Positions 1 to 7,983 of a DNA stretch of 64,000 nucleotides are shown one piece after another. The first letter of the stretch is position 1; each line of letters begins with the position of its first letter. The stretch comes from Azoarcus sp. (GTDB lineage Bacteria; Pseudomonadota; Gammaproteobacteria; Burkholderiales; Rhodocyclaceae). The DNA is taken from the NCBI GenBank assembly GCA_030656215.1, contig JAUSOD010000070.1, positions 62,001-126,000 on the forward strand. The letters are read 5' to 3'. The notes under the pieces are model-generated. The model saw nothing but the letters and a program-made list of their open reading frames with translations. It searched no databases and was not told where the DNA came from. The translations under genes and the position numbers were made by a program.

Positions 1-185
1 AACGCCGGGTGGATGCCACCTACGACGAGCACCAGGAGATCCTGCGCCTGCTGACCCAGCGCAAGGCCGCCCAGGCCTCGATCAACCTGCGCTCGCACAT
101 CGAGGCGAGCAAGGCCGAGGTGCACAAGATCACCTTGCACATGCTGTACGAGGCGCGGCAGCGGGGGCTGATCGGGGTGGCTTGA
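1..185 (+). CDS. GntR-family transcriptional regulator, C-terminal part (FCD domain)
   Basis: The gene enters from the left edge and stops at TGA 183-185, leaving about 60 residues. The visible part is helical and matches the end of an FCD ligand-binding domain: a DEHQEILRLL segment, then a conserved His in LRSHIEASK, then a final amphipathic helix. FCD-type GntR proteins bind DNA through an N-terminal winged helix and sense small organic acids or sugars. The DNA-binding half lies outside the window, so neither target nor ligand can be inferred. It converges on the HAD gene, with only 17 bases between the two stops. Confidence 0.75.
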   Translation, partial: RRVDATYDEHQEILRLLTQRKAAQASINLRSHIEASKAEVHKITLHMLYEARQRGLIGVA

Positions 186-202
186 AGGCGTGCTCTCCGA
201 GC

Positions 203-904
203 TCAGCGTCCCACTGCCAAGCTGGTCAGCGTCGGCCATCTGCGCTGCTCGGCGAGGGTCGCCAGGGCAGCGTCCGGGGTGATGACGACCGGGTCGGTGG
301 CCCACTCCAGCATCGGCAGGTCGTTGATCGAGTCGCTGTAGAACACGCGGCGGTGGAAGGCGTCACGATGAGTGCCGCGGGCGGCAAGCCAGTGCTCGAC
401 GCGTTCGATCTTGCCCGCGCGGAACACCGGCCTGCCGTGGCAGTGCCCGGTGAACCGTCCGCTTCCATCCTGTTCGAGCACGGTCGCGATCAGGTGGTTG
501 AATCCCAGTGCGCGCGCGATCGGGCCGCTGATGAAGCTGTTGGTTGCAGTGACCAGGGCGAGCAGCGCACCGGCCTCGCTGTGGTGGGCGACCAGTGCCC
601 TGGCACCCGGGCGGATCATGCCGGCCACTACCTTGCACTGGAACTCGCGGTTCAAAGTGTCGAGCCTGCTGCGCGGCTGATGTTTCAGTGCCCGCGTCGG
701 CGCGAGATGAAAGTCCAGAAAGCTGTTCTCGTCCAGATTGCCGGAGTGGTAGGCGTGCTCGAAAGCCCTCGCGCTGCGCAGGCGTTCGGCCGGATCGAGC
801 AGTCCCTTGTGGGCGAGGAAGTCGGTCCATGCCAGCTCGGAGTCCCCATCAAGCAGCGTGCCGTCGAGGTCGAACAGGACGAGTTCGGTCGGCTCAGGAT
901 TCAT
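203..904 (-). CDS. HAD-superfamily hydrolase, subfamily IB (SerB-like phosphatase)
   Basis: A 233-residue soluble phosphatase of the haloacid dehalogenase fold. Motif I is FDLDGT, with the nucleophile Asp12 and Asp14 counted from the chosen start. A TATNS segment fits motif II, and YSDSINDLPML near the C-terminus is the Mg-binding motif IV. The length and the helical cap between motifs I and II fit subfamily IB, which hydrolyses phosphomonoesters such as phosphoserine. The ATG at 904 was chosen because the HAD fold begins right after it and it overlaps the DeoR stop by 11 bases. It is last in the glycerol-phosphate-type operon, so it may dephosphorylate a product of the imported compound. That role is inferred. 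Confidence 0.85.
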   Translation of the reverse strand: MNPEPTELVLFDLDGTLLDGDSELAWTDFLAHKGLLDPAERLRSARAFEHAYHSGNLDENSFLDFHLAPTRALKHQPRSRLDTLNREFQCKVVAGMIRPGARALVAHHSEAGALLALVTATNSFISGPIARALGFNHLIATVLEQDGSGRFTGHCHGRPVFRAGKIERVEHWLAARGTHRDAFHRRVFYSDSINDLPMLEWATDPVVITPDAALATLAEQRRWPTLTSLAVGR

Positions 905-1661
905 CGCTGTCGGCCACGACGATTTGGGTGGATGGTGCGAACGCTGCACGCAGTTCGGCGGGTGGTTCGAGGTCGCAGACGAGTACGTCGATGTGCTCCA
1001 GCGCGCACGTTCTGATCAGCCCGCTGTGGCCGAACTTGCCCGCATCGGCCAGCAGGATGACCTGGCCGGCAGCAGGCATCAGCCGGGCCTTGAATTCCGC
1101 CTCGAACAGGTCGAAATCCATGCAGCCGCTCTGCGCGCTAACGGCGGCGACCGACATCACGAACAGGTCGGGCGAGAATCGCGCCGCGTAGTCGATGGCG
1201 TTGCTGCCGGTGATGGTCATGTCGGCTGCGCGCAGTTCGCCGCCGGGCACGATGACGCGGTTGGCGTCACCCGCTTCGGCCAGGATGCGGGCCGATTCGA
1301 GCGACAAGGTGATGATGGTGAGCCCGCTGCGGCGGCGCAACTGCCGCGCGAGAAAACAGGCCGTGCTGCTGTTGTCGAGAAACAGGGTGGCGCCGTCCGG
1401 AACCCGCTCGGCGCAGGCGCTGGCGATGGCCGTCTTGGCCTCCGCATGGGTCTGCAGGCGCTGAGCAAAGGGGGCTTCATACGCCTCGGCGCACAGCCGA
1501 ACGCCACCGTGAAATTTCTCGACCGTACCGTTGCCGGCGAGCGCCTTGAGGTCGCGACGGATGGTCTGGTCGGACACCTGCAGTTCGCGCGCCAGATCCA
1601 GTGTGGTCAGTGTGGACGTGCGTTCGAGGAGTTCCAGGATGCGTTCCTGGCGGATGTTCAT
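894..1661 (-). CDS. DeoR/GlpR-family transcriptional repressor
   Basis: A 255-residue regulator. Residues about 5-55 form the DeoR winged helix-turn-helix (LARELQVSDQTIRRDLKAL), ending in the HGGV motif typical of the family. The rest is a DeoR sensor domain of the ribose-5-phosphate-isomerase-like fold (DNSSTACFLARQL, VPGGELRA). Family members are normally repressors released by phosphorylated sugars or glycerol 3-phosphate. The ATG at 1661 has a GGAG six bases upstream. An alternative ATG at 1676 overlaps the ABC ATPase stop. It is encoded with the transporter genes and so most likely controls them, perhaps through the repeats at 6001-6054. Confidence 0.88.
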   Translation of the reverse strand: MNIRQERILELLERTSTLTTLDLARELQVSDQTIRRDLKALAGNGTVEKFHGGVRLCAEAYEAPFAQRLQTHAEAKTAIASACAERVPDGATLFLDNSSTACFLARQLRRRSGLTIITLSLESARILAEAGDANRVIVPGGELRAADMTITGSNAIDYAARFSPDLFVMSVAAVSAQSGCMDFDLFEAEFKARLMPAAGQVILLADAGKFGHSGLIRTCALEHIDVLVCDLEPPAELRAAFAPSTQIVVADSDES

Positions 1662-1672
1662 GATTGCTCCGT

Positions 1673-2767
1673 TCATGCGTGTGCTTCGCCCGTGCGGGGG
1701 TCGAACAGTCGGGCGCGCGACGCATCCACGCCGACCTGCACCTGGTGCCCGATCGGTACGATGCGATCCGCAGCAATGCGCACCACCAGGCGGCGTTCGC
1801 CGATGCGGATATCGGCCAGGGCGTCGGCGCCGAGCAGCTCGATGCGCTCAACCGTGCCGGGCGCGAGCAAATGCCCCTGCGGAGCTGCTTCGCCGGCCGC
1901 GGCGATGAACACTTCCTCCGGGCGCACGCCGAGCAGCATCTCGGCCTCGCCGCCAAGCGCGGGATGAGCTTCCAGCCGCAGCGTGAACGACCCGGCGTCG
2001 ACCGCCAGCCCGCGCCCGTTGTCGTATGCCCGGCACGGAATCAGGTTCATCTCCGGCGCGCCGATGAAGGACGCGACGAAGGTGTTGGCCGGTTTGCGGT
2101 ACACCTCCATCGGTGGGCCGTACTGCTGCAGCCGGCCATTGTTCATCACCGCGATGCGTGTGCCCAGCGTCATCGCCTCGACCTGGTCGTGGGTCACGTA
2201 GATCACGGTCAGGCCGAGTTCGGCGTGCAGGCGTTTGAGCTCGGCGCGCATGTGGTTGCGCAGCTTGGCGTCGAGGTTGGACAGCGGTTCGTCGAACAGG
2301 AACACGGCGGGCTTGCGCACCAGCGCACGGCCAATGGCCACGCGCTGGCGTTGCCCGCCCGACAGCTCGTTGGGCTTGCGTTGCAGCAGGTCCTCGATGT
2401 GCAGGATGGCCGCGGCCTCGTGCACCCGCGCTTCGATCTCGCGCTTGTCGAGGCGGGTCGTCTTCATCAGGCCGAAGGCCATGTTCATATAGGCCGTCAT
2501 GTGCGGGTACAGCGCATACGACTGGAACACCATCGCGATGTCGCGCCGCTGCGGTGGGGTGTGGGTGACGTCGCGGCCGTCGATCAGCAGGCGGCCGGCG
2601 CTGATTTCCTCCAGCCCGGCGATCATGCGCAGCGTGGTCGACTTGCCGCAGCCCGAAGGGCCGACCAGCACGATGAAATCGCGGTCGCTCACTTCCAGGT
2701 CGAGGCCGTACACCACGGCCTGGGCGCCGTAGGACTTGTGGATGGATTGCAGGGATACGTTTGCCAT
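1673..2767 (-). CDS. ABC transporter ATPase, UgpC/MalK type
   Basis: A 364-residue ATPase of the carbohydrate uptake type 1 (CUT1) group. Walker A is GPSGCGKST near residues 37-45, the signature is LSGGQRQR, Walker B is VFLFDEPLSNLDAKLR, and the switch histidine is in YVTHDQ. A C-terminal TOBE-like regulatory domain begins around residue 235. It drives import through the two permeases encoded just upstream. The gene starts 18 bases after the second permease gene and ends at the DeoR start, so the set is one transcription unit. Sequence alone does not separate sugar from glycerol-phosphate importers. Context (DeoR, HAD phosphatase, GpdQ-like enzyme) favours a Ugp-like substrate. Confidence 0.9.
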   Translation of the reverse strand: MANVSLQSIHKSYGAQAVVYGLDLEVSDRDFIVLVGPSGCGKSTTLRMIAGLEEISAGRLLIDGRDVTHTPPQRRDIAMVFQSYALYPHMTAYMNMAFGLMKTTRLDKREIEARVHEAAAILHIEDLLQRKPNELSGGQRQRVAIGRALVRKPAVFLFDEPLSNLDAKLRNHMRAELKRLHAELGLTVIYVTHDQVEAMTLGTRIAVMNNGRLQQYGPPMEVYRKPANTFVASFIGAPEMNLIPCRAYDNGRGLAVDAGSFTLRLEAHPALGGEAEMLLGVRPEEVFIAAAGEAAPQGHLLAPGTVERIELLGADALADIRIGERRLVVRIAADRIVPIGHQVQVGVDASRARLFDPRTGEAHA

Positions 2768-2785
2768 GGTTGTCCTTGGTGCCGG

Positions 2786-3607
2786 CTACTTGAGGCCGGC
2801 GTGCATGAAGCTGTCGACGAAGCGGCGCTGGAAGATCACGAACAGCAGCAGCAGCGGTGACACCACCACCACCGTGGCGGCCATCAGCCGCGTCCAGTCG
2901 GCGCCGCTGTCGGCCTTGGCCAACAGCCCCAGGCCGATCGGCAGGGTGCGTACCGACTCGCTGTTGGTGACCAGCAGCGGCCACATGTAGTCGTTCCAGT
3001 GGGTCACCACCGAGATGATCGCGAACGCCACCAGGGTCGGTTTGACCAGCGGCAGATACACGTGCCACAGCGTCGACAGGTGGCCGCAGCCGTCCAGCCG
3101 CGCGGCGTCGGCGAGCTCGGTCGGCACTTGGCGGAAGGCCTGGCGCAGCATGAAGGTGCCGTAGCCGCTGGCCACGAAGGGCACCATCAGCGCCCACAGC
3201 GAGTTCATCAGGCCGAGTTCGCGCACGGTCACGAAGTTGGTCAGAAAGGTCGCGTAGATCGGGAACATGATCTGCAGCAGGAACAGGCCGAACACCAGGT
3301 TCCTGCCCGGAAAGCGCAGCCGCGCGAAGGCGTAGGCGGCCAGCGTGATGGTGACCAACTGGGCGAGGATGATGCCGCCGGTGACGAAGATGGAGTTGAG
3401 CAGATAGGTGTCGAACGGCGCGATCGACAGCGCCTGCGGGTAGTTCGTCCATTGCGCGGCGCGCGGCAGCAAGCCGGACGCGGGGTCGAACACCTCGGTA
3501 CGGGTCTTGAGCGAGGTCACCACGATCCACAGCAGCGGGCTGAGCCACAGCAGGGCGAGCGGAAACAGCACGAGGTGTTGCCAGTGTTTGCGGAGCAGGG
3601 GGCGCAT
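2786..3607 (-). CDS. ABC transporter permease, UgpE/MalG type
   Basis: A 273-residue inner-membrane permease with six predicted membrane segments. The cytoplasmic EAA loop reads ELADAARLDGCGHLSTLWHV, followed by a conserved Pro-Leu. The length and position fit the second permease (MalG/UgpE) of CUT1 importers. The ATG at 3607 opens MRPLLRKHWQ directly before the first membrane helix; the much longer open frame upstream is antisense noise in high-GC DNA. The start lies 11 bases after the stop of the first permease gene. Confidence 0.88.
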   Translation of the reverse strand: MRPLLRKHWQHLVLFPLALLWLSPLLWIVVTSLKTRTEVFDPASGLLPRAAQWTNYPQALSIAPFDTYLLNSIFVTGGIILAQLVTITLAAYAFARLRFPGRNLVFGLFLLQIMFPIYATFLTNFVTVRELGLMNSLWALMVPFVASGYGTFMLRQAFRQVPTELADAARLDGCGHLSTLWHVYLPLVKPTLVAFAIISVVTHWNDYMWPLLVTNSESVRTLPIGLGLLAKADSGADWTRLMAATVVVVSPLLLLFVIFQRRFVDSFMHAGLK

Positions 3608-3618
3608 GCGATCTCCCG

Positions 3619-4515
3619 TCACTTGCCGAGGTAGTGCACGCGCCGGCCCAGGGTCAGCGACACCAGGCCGATCAGGCCGATGATGAACAGCAGCAGGCAG
3701 TTCGCCACCGCCGCTGCGTAGCCGATGTCCTGGAACTGGAACGCGTTCTGGTAGATGTAGTAGGTCAGCACATTGGTCGCGTCGGCCGGTCCGCCCTGGG
3801 TCATGACGAACACGTAGTCGAAAATCTGGTACGAATGCAGCACCCCGATCACCACCACGAAGTACAGCGTCGGCGAGATCATCGGCACGGTGATGTGGAT
3901 CAGCTGCCGCAGCGGTGACACGCCGTCCAACCGTGCAGCCTCGTACAGGTCGCGCGGCACGAGCTGCAGGGCGGCAAGCAGGATCAGCATGAAATAGCCG
4001 GAGTACTTCCAGATGCTCATCACGATGATCGCCGGCAGCGCCCACGCGCTGTCGTACAGCCATTCGAGCCTGGGCAGCCCGAGTGCGGCCATCGCGCCGT
4101 TGATCGGCCCGTAGCCCGGCGCGTACAGGAACACCCACACCATGCCAGCCGCCACCGACGGAATCATCACCGGATAGAAGAAGGCCGAACGGTAGATCGC
4201 CATGCCACGCAGCCGGGTGTCCAGCGCCACGGCCAGCAACAGCGCGCACAGGATGGACAGTGGAATGGTGAGCACGGTATAGATCGCGGTGTTGGCGAAA
4301 GACTTCCAGAACAGTCCGTCGCCGAGCAGTCGGGTGTAATTCTCCAGTCCGAGAAAGAAGATCTCGTTCGAGCCCAGCATCACATCGTGAACGCTGAACC
4401 AGATCGAACGCAGGATCGGCCAGTAGGTGAACAGCGCGAGAAACACCAGTGATGGCAGCAGCATGGCCGCCGCCAATGGCAGATCGCGCAGGGATTCGGA
4501 TCGGGAAGCAAGCAT
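3619..4515 (-). CDS. ABC transporter permease, UgpA/MalF type
   Basis: A 298-residue permease with six predicted membrane segments and an EAA loop (DLYEAARLDGVSPLRQLIH). It begins MLASRSESLRDLP, then the first helix. An ATG at 4593 would add 26 residues and overlap the binding-protein stop. I prefer 4515 because the added peptide would be encoded by a perfect hairpin at 4546-4580 and resembles no permease N-terminus. No strong ribosome-binding site precedes 4515. It pairs with the following permease to form the membrane channel. Confidence 0.86.
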   Translation of the reverse strand: MLASRSESLRDLPLAAAMLLPSLVFLALFTYWPILRSIWFSVHDVMLGSNEIFFLGLENYTRLLGDGLFWKSFANTAIYTVLTIPLSILCALLLAVALDTRLRGMAIYRSAFFYPVMIPSVAAGMVWVFLYAPGYGPINGAMAALGLPRLEWLYDSAWALPAIIVMSIWKYSGYFMLILLAALQLVPRDLYEAARLDGVSPLRQLIHITVPMISPTLYFVVVIGVLHSYQIFDYVFVMTQGGPADATNVLTYYIYQNAFQFQDIGYAAAVANCLLLFIIGLIGLVSLTLGRRVHYLGK

Positions 4516-4545
4516 GGTGGGGGTGGTCGCCTGGGGTGCCGGGAC

Positions 4546-4580
4546 GGCGCTCAGCAACCGCGCTGCGGTTGCTGAGCGCC
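4546..4580 (-). promoter_or_regulatory. Perfect 16-bp inverted repeat between binding-protein and permease genes
   Basis: Bases 4546-4561 and 4565-4580 are exact reverse complements separated by a GCT loop. The hairpin begins 10 bases after the binding-protein stop codon and ends 31 bases before the permease start, and no T-run follows it. Intercistronic hairpins at this point in binding-protein operons (malE-malF is the classic case) protect the upstream mRNA from 3' decay or partly terminate transcription. Either gives excess periplasmic protein over permease. The structure is seen; the function is inferred. Confidence 0.75.
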
Positions 4581-4589
4581 CATGGGCGA

Positions 4590-5891
4590 TCAACTGCGCC
4601 TGCGCAGCAGGCGCTGGATCTCACGGTTGCTGTTGGCGTTGGCCTCGCGCAGCGCCACATCCGGGCGGATCTCGCCGGCCAGCGTGCGGTCGAGCGCACT
4701 CTTCAGGTACTCGCGCACCTTGTGGTAGCCCGGCACCTGCAGGAAAGCGCCGGCGAACTCGGCCTGGTCGAGCGCGATGCGGGCTTCCGGCACTTCGGCG
4801 ACGAAGGTCTTCATCTCGGCGCTCTCCCACGACGACTTGCGCGCCGCCAGATAGCCCGTTTCCTTGCACCACATCGACTGGTTGGCGGTGTTCGTCATCC
4901 AGCGTGCGAAGGCCCAGCAGGCGCGCTTGTGTGCGTCGGGCTGCTTCTTTGCGATGTGGATCGGACCGCCGCCCATCGCTGCACCGAAGGTCTTGTTCTT
5001 CGGCATCGGCGCCACGCCCACCGGGAACGGCGACGAGGTGCGCAGATTGGTCATCGAGCCGGTCGAATGGTAGAGCATCGCGGTGCGGCCGGCCATGAAG
5101 TCGTTGGCCGAGCCCTGCCAGGTCGAGGCGGTCGGCATCACCCCGGCTTGGGCCATCTTCAGCCAGAACTCGAGCGCATCGACGGCCTCCGGCGCATCGA
5201 GCATCACCTTGTCCTTGGTCCACGGCACCAGCCCGTTCTGGCGCACGTAGCTCTCGAACATCCAGTCGTGCCAGCCGCCGCCGATGGTCAGGCCCCACTG
5301 GGTCACGTCGCTGCCCTGGCGCACCGTGAGCGCCTTGGCGGTGCTCATCAGCTCGTCCCAGGTGGTCGGTGCGGCCCTGATGCCGGCGCGCTCGAACGCT
5401 GCCTTGTTGTAGTACAGCACCGGCGTACTGCACTGGAAGGGCAGGCCGTAGAGCTTGTCGTCCGAGATGCAGGTGCCGAGGAAGCCGGGCAGAAAATCCT
5501 GATAGATGTCGTCGGCGCGCGCCAGCACGGTGAGGTCTTCGAGCGCATCCATCACCAGAAAGGTCTGCAGTGCCGAGTTGATCGGCAGCCAGGTGCCCGG
5601 AGGGTCGCCGACGCCCAGCGACGTCATCACCTTCTGCTCGGTGTTGTCGTAGGTGCCGGCGTAGATCGCCTCCACCTGGATGTCTGCATGGGCCGCGTTG
5701 AAGCCGGCGATCATGCCGGACACGATGCGGTTGATGTCACCCGATACACCTACCGGGTACATGAAGCTCAGCTTGACCTGTTCCTTGCCGGTTGCAAGCA
5801 GCGGAAAGCCGCCCAGCATGCCGGCGACCGAGACGGCGGCACCGCCTGCCAGAAACGACCGCCGCGTGAAGCGTTGAGGGGTTTGAGTCAT
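4590..5891 (-). CDS. ABC transporter extracellular solute-binding protein (family 1), Tat-exported
   Basis: A 433-residue binding protein. It starts MTQTPQRFTRRSFLAGG, a twin-arginine (Tat) signal with the RRSFL core at residues 10-14, so it probably folds in the cytoplasm before export. The mature part has the family 1 layout: a beta-strand entry (VKLSFMYPVG), an early LYGLPFQCSTPVLYYNK hinge strand, and a C-terminal helical lobe. A GGAAGGA site eight bases upstream supports ATG 5891 over the longer frame. First gene of the importer operon. The substrate is probably a glycerol phosphate or glycerophosphodiester, judged from the neighbouring phosphodiesterase and phosphatase. Confidence 0.87.
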   Translation of the reverse strand: MTQTPQRFTRRSFLAGGAAVSVAGMLGGFPLLATGKEQVKLSFMYPVGVSGDINRIVSGMIAGFNAAHADIQVEAIYAGTYDNTEQKVMTSLGVGDPPGTWLPINSALQTFLVMDALEDLTVLARADDIYQDFLPGFLGTCISDDKLYGLPFQCSTPVLYYNKAAFERAGIRAAPTTWDELMSTAKALTVRQGSDVTQWGLTIGGGWHDWMFESYVRQNGLVPWTKDKVMLDAPEAVDALEFWLKMAQAGVMPTASTWQGSANDFMAGRTAMLYHSTGSMTNLRTSSPFPVGVAPMPKNKTFGAAMGGGPIHIAKKQPDAHKRACWAFARWMTNTANQSMWCKETGYLAARKSSWESAEMKTFVAEVPEARIALDQAEFAGAFLQVPGYHKVREYLKSALDRTLAGEIRPDVALREANANSNREIQRLLRRRS

Positions 5892-6000
5892 GATCGTGTG
5901 TCCTTCCGTCCGTGAATGAGGGCGCTCGACATGCGCGACGGTCAGGACGCGTCGCACTGTGGCGTCGCCACTGTCGCCGGGCACCGTTACAGACACGTGA

Positions 6001-6054
6001 AGGTTTGTTGAAACCTGTCCGAATTAATCGTAATCGTGTTGAAATCTGTTGAAT
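6001..6054. promoter_or_regulatory. Divergent control region with GTTGAAA repeats (candidate DeoR operators)
   Basis: The 233-base gap between the binding-protein gene and the divergent phosphodiesterase gene holds AGGTTT-GTTG-AAACCT (6001-6016), a perfect 6-bp inverted repeat. It also holds three copies of GTTGAA(A) starting at 6007, 6038 and 6048. The spacings of 31 and 10 bases are close to three and one helical turns. On the other strand the repeat reads TTTCAAC, similar to TTTC-type half-sites reported for some DeoR-family repressors. The natural candidate binder is the DeoR protein encoded at 894-1661. Binding is inferred. Confidence 0.5.
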
Positions 6055-6124
6055 ATCGCGCGCTGTCTTGCAGCTGTCACGCCGTCGTGCTTCGATAGAG
6101 GCCTTCCTCACGCAAGGAGTGGCC

Positions 6125-6919
6125 ATGTTGATCGCGCAGATTACCGACCTGCATGTCAGCTTCGATCCCGCGTTTCTCGATGGGCGTGTCGCCCCCCTTG
6201 AGGCCGTGCTTCGGGCTGTCGCCGTGCTCGCTGCGCTCGACCCGCGGCCCGACGCCGTGCTCCTTACCGGTGATCTCGCCGAGAACGGCAGCGCAGAGGA
6301 ATATGCTTTCATCCGTCATGCGTTGGGTGAGCTCGATCTGCCGGTGTTCGCCGTGCCCGGAAACCATGACTCGTCGCCCGCCATGCGTACCGGCCTTGGC
6401 AGCTTCATGCGTGCGAGCGAAGCGAGCCACGCCTGCTACGTGGTCGATGACTTCCCTTTGAGCCTGGTCGGGCTGGATACTTCGGTGGCCGGCAAGGCCC
6501 ATGGTGCGCTCGACCCGGCGCGACTGGAGTGGTTGGAGAAAGTGCTGGGGCAGCGTGCCGGCCGTCCGGTGTTTATGTTCATGCACCATCCGCCTTTCGA
6601 TACCGGCATCCGCACCATGGATGCCTGCGGTCTGCTGGAAGGCCGCGAGCGGCTGGCTGAGCTGATCGCGTGGCACGGTGGCGTCGTCGGCGTGGTGTGC
6701 GGCCATGTGCACCGCAGCATCCACACCTCCGTCGCTGGCGTCCCGACGGTGGTTGCTCCTTCCTGCGCACACCAGATTGCACTTGAGCTGCGCGCAAACG
6801 CGCCGCTGCAGTACCGGCTCGAACCTCCTGCCATCGCGCTGCATCGCTGCGAGCAGGGTCAGATGATGGTCAGCCATGTCCGCTACATCCCGGACTTTCC
6901 CGGGCCGTGGCGGTTCTGA
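6125..6919 (+). CDS. GpdQ-like metallophosphoesterase (glycerophosphodiester/cyclic-nucleotide phosphodiesterase)
   Basis: A 264-residue cytoplasmic binuclear metallophosphoesterase. Metal-binding motifs appear in order: DLH (residues 8-10), GDLAENG, GNHD, then MHHPPF and GHVHRS. The close parallel in motif order, length and the C-terminal GPW-aromatic ending matches class III phosphodiesterases such as Enterobacter GpdQ, which hydrolyse glycerophosphodiesters. ATG 6125 follows an AAGGAG eight bases upstream. It is divergent from the importer operon, so uptake of a phosphodiester followed by cleavage here and dephosphorylation by the HAD enzyme is a coherent pathway. Cyclic-nucleotide hydrolysis remains an alternative. 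Confidence 0.85.
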   Translation: MLIAQITDLHVSFDPAFLDGRVAPLEAVLRAVAVLAALDPRPDAVLLTGDLAENGSAEEYAFIRHALGELDLPVFAVPGNHDSSPAMRTGLGSFMRASEASHACYVVDDFPLSLVGLDTSVAGKAHGALDPARLEWLEKVLGQRAGRPVFMFMHHPPFDTGIRTMDACGLLEGRERLAELIAWHGGVVGVVCGHVHRSIHTSVAGVPTVVAPSCAHQIALELRANAPLQYRLEPPAIALHRCEQGQMMVSHVRYIPDFPGPWRF

Positions 6920-7083
6920 CTGGAGGTCGCGCAGTTCAGCCGAACAGTCCGGATCAAACCCCCGCCACCACCCTGTCACTGCGCGGATCCAACGCGCCTC
7001 GATCAGGCCGTTCGGATGCCGCACCAGCACGACTGGCGCGGCCACGTGTGATGCAATCTAAGATGCGACTGTGTTCATGGTGC

Positions 7084-7776
7084 TTACTTCCAGATCAACG
7101 CCGTGCCAAACCCCGCTGCGGCGGCAAGGCGCCGCGGCCAATCTTCACCGATGAAGGCGTGGACTGCAGCGAGAACGCCGGTGCCGGCGTCGCTCAGCAG
7201 CCAGCCTAGCGCTACGGCGTTTGCCGCCACCGTCATCCAGAAGATGGCGCGAAAAGGCTGCTTGCTCGACTTGTGACGCAGCCGGTGCTGGGCCAGTAGC
7301 GCGCCCGGCCAGCCGCCGATCAGCGCGAGCAGGTGCAGGGTGCTTTCCTTGGTGCGCCAGTTCCCCTGTTGGGCTGCCGATTTGTCGAGGGCGTAGGCGA
7401 TATAGGTGAGCACGCTCAGGAGAAGATAGAGTCCTGCCAGTTCCATCGGCACGCTGCCGAGCGAAACCGCGCCCCACAGTGACCCCAGGAAGGCCAGCGC
7501 AAGCAGCACCGGCAAAGGGTTTCTGTGCCGACGACGAACCGGATTCGTTCGTGCGCCCGCATACTCCACCTGCTCCGCTCTCGGGCGGCCTTGTGCGTCA
7601 CGCGCCAGGTCGTAGCTCACCAGTTCGCCGCCCTCGGGGCGGGCTGCGCGCCCGGCGAGGGCCTTGATGTGGACGAAGACGGCCTCGCCGCCGCCGTTCG
7701 GCGTGATGAAGCCGAACCCCTGGTCATCATTCCAGCGGGTGATCTTTCCTTGCAAGCGCATCGGCATACTCTGCAT
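7084..7776 (-). CDS. Cold-shock-domain / DUF1294 membrane protein
   Basis: About 230 residues. The N-terminus is a cold-shock domain (LQGKITRWNDDQGFGFITP, then VFVHIKAL), an OB fold that binds single-stranded nucleic acid. After a basic linker (RRRHRN) come membrane segments and a DUF1294 domain with the characteristic YALDKSAA, GGWPGALLAQ and RHKSSKQPF motifs. The CSD-DUF1294 fusion is a known architecture of unknown function. The start is uncertain: in-frame ATGs occur at 7836, 7776, 7767 and 7761 and none has a good ribosome-binding site. I chose 7776 because little conserved sequence precedes it. Confidence 0.82.
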   Translation of the reverse strand: MQSMPMRLQGKITRWNDDQGFGFITPNGGGEAVFVHIKALAGRAARPEGGELVSYDLARDAQGRPRAEQVEYAGARTNPVRRRHRNPLPVLLALAFLGSLWGAVSLGSVPMELAGLYLLLSVLTYIAYALDKSAAQQGNWRTKESTLHLLALIGGWPGALLAQHRLRHKSSKQPFRAIFWMTVAANAVALGWLLSDAGTGVLAAVHAFIGEDWPRRLAAAAGFGTALIWK

Positions 7777-7943
7777 CGTCAGGTTCAGGAGGCAGCCTTG
7801 AACTACGGCTGCAATGACGTCGAATGATAACGCCATGTCCTGGTCGCCGGATGATGCAAAGTTCCTCGAAAAAGGAATCTATGGAGCGGTCTGCCGTGGT
7901 CAGAATTGCCCGCGGCCGTACCCTGGCGAAGCACGCACAGAGT

Positions 7944-7977
7944 CGATCGGCCCGGTGGCGCTTAGCCGGGCCGATCG
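7944..7977 (-). terminator. Hairpin downstream of the helix-hairpin-helix gene
   Basis: A perfect 12-bp stem (7944-7955 with 7966-7977) and a 10-base loop lie seven bases beyond the minus-strand stop at 7984. No T-run follows on either strand, so it is at best an atypical terminator or an mRNA-stabilising end. Confidence 0.4.
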
Positions 7978-7983
7978 GCAGCC

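Noticed and set aside
4449-5915. A 488-codon plus-strand open frame opposite the binding-protein gene
   Set aside because: It is a shadow of the solute-binding protein, which has a Tat signal, a ribosome-binding site and family motifs.
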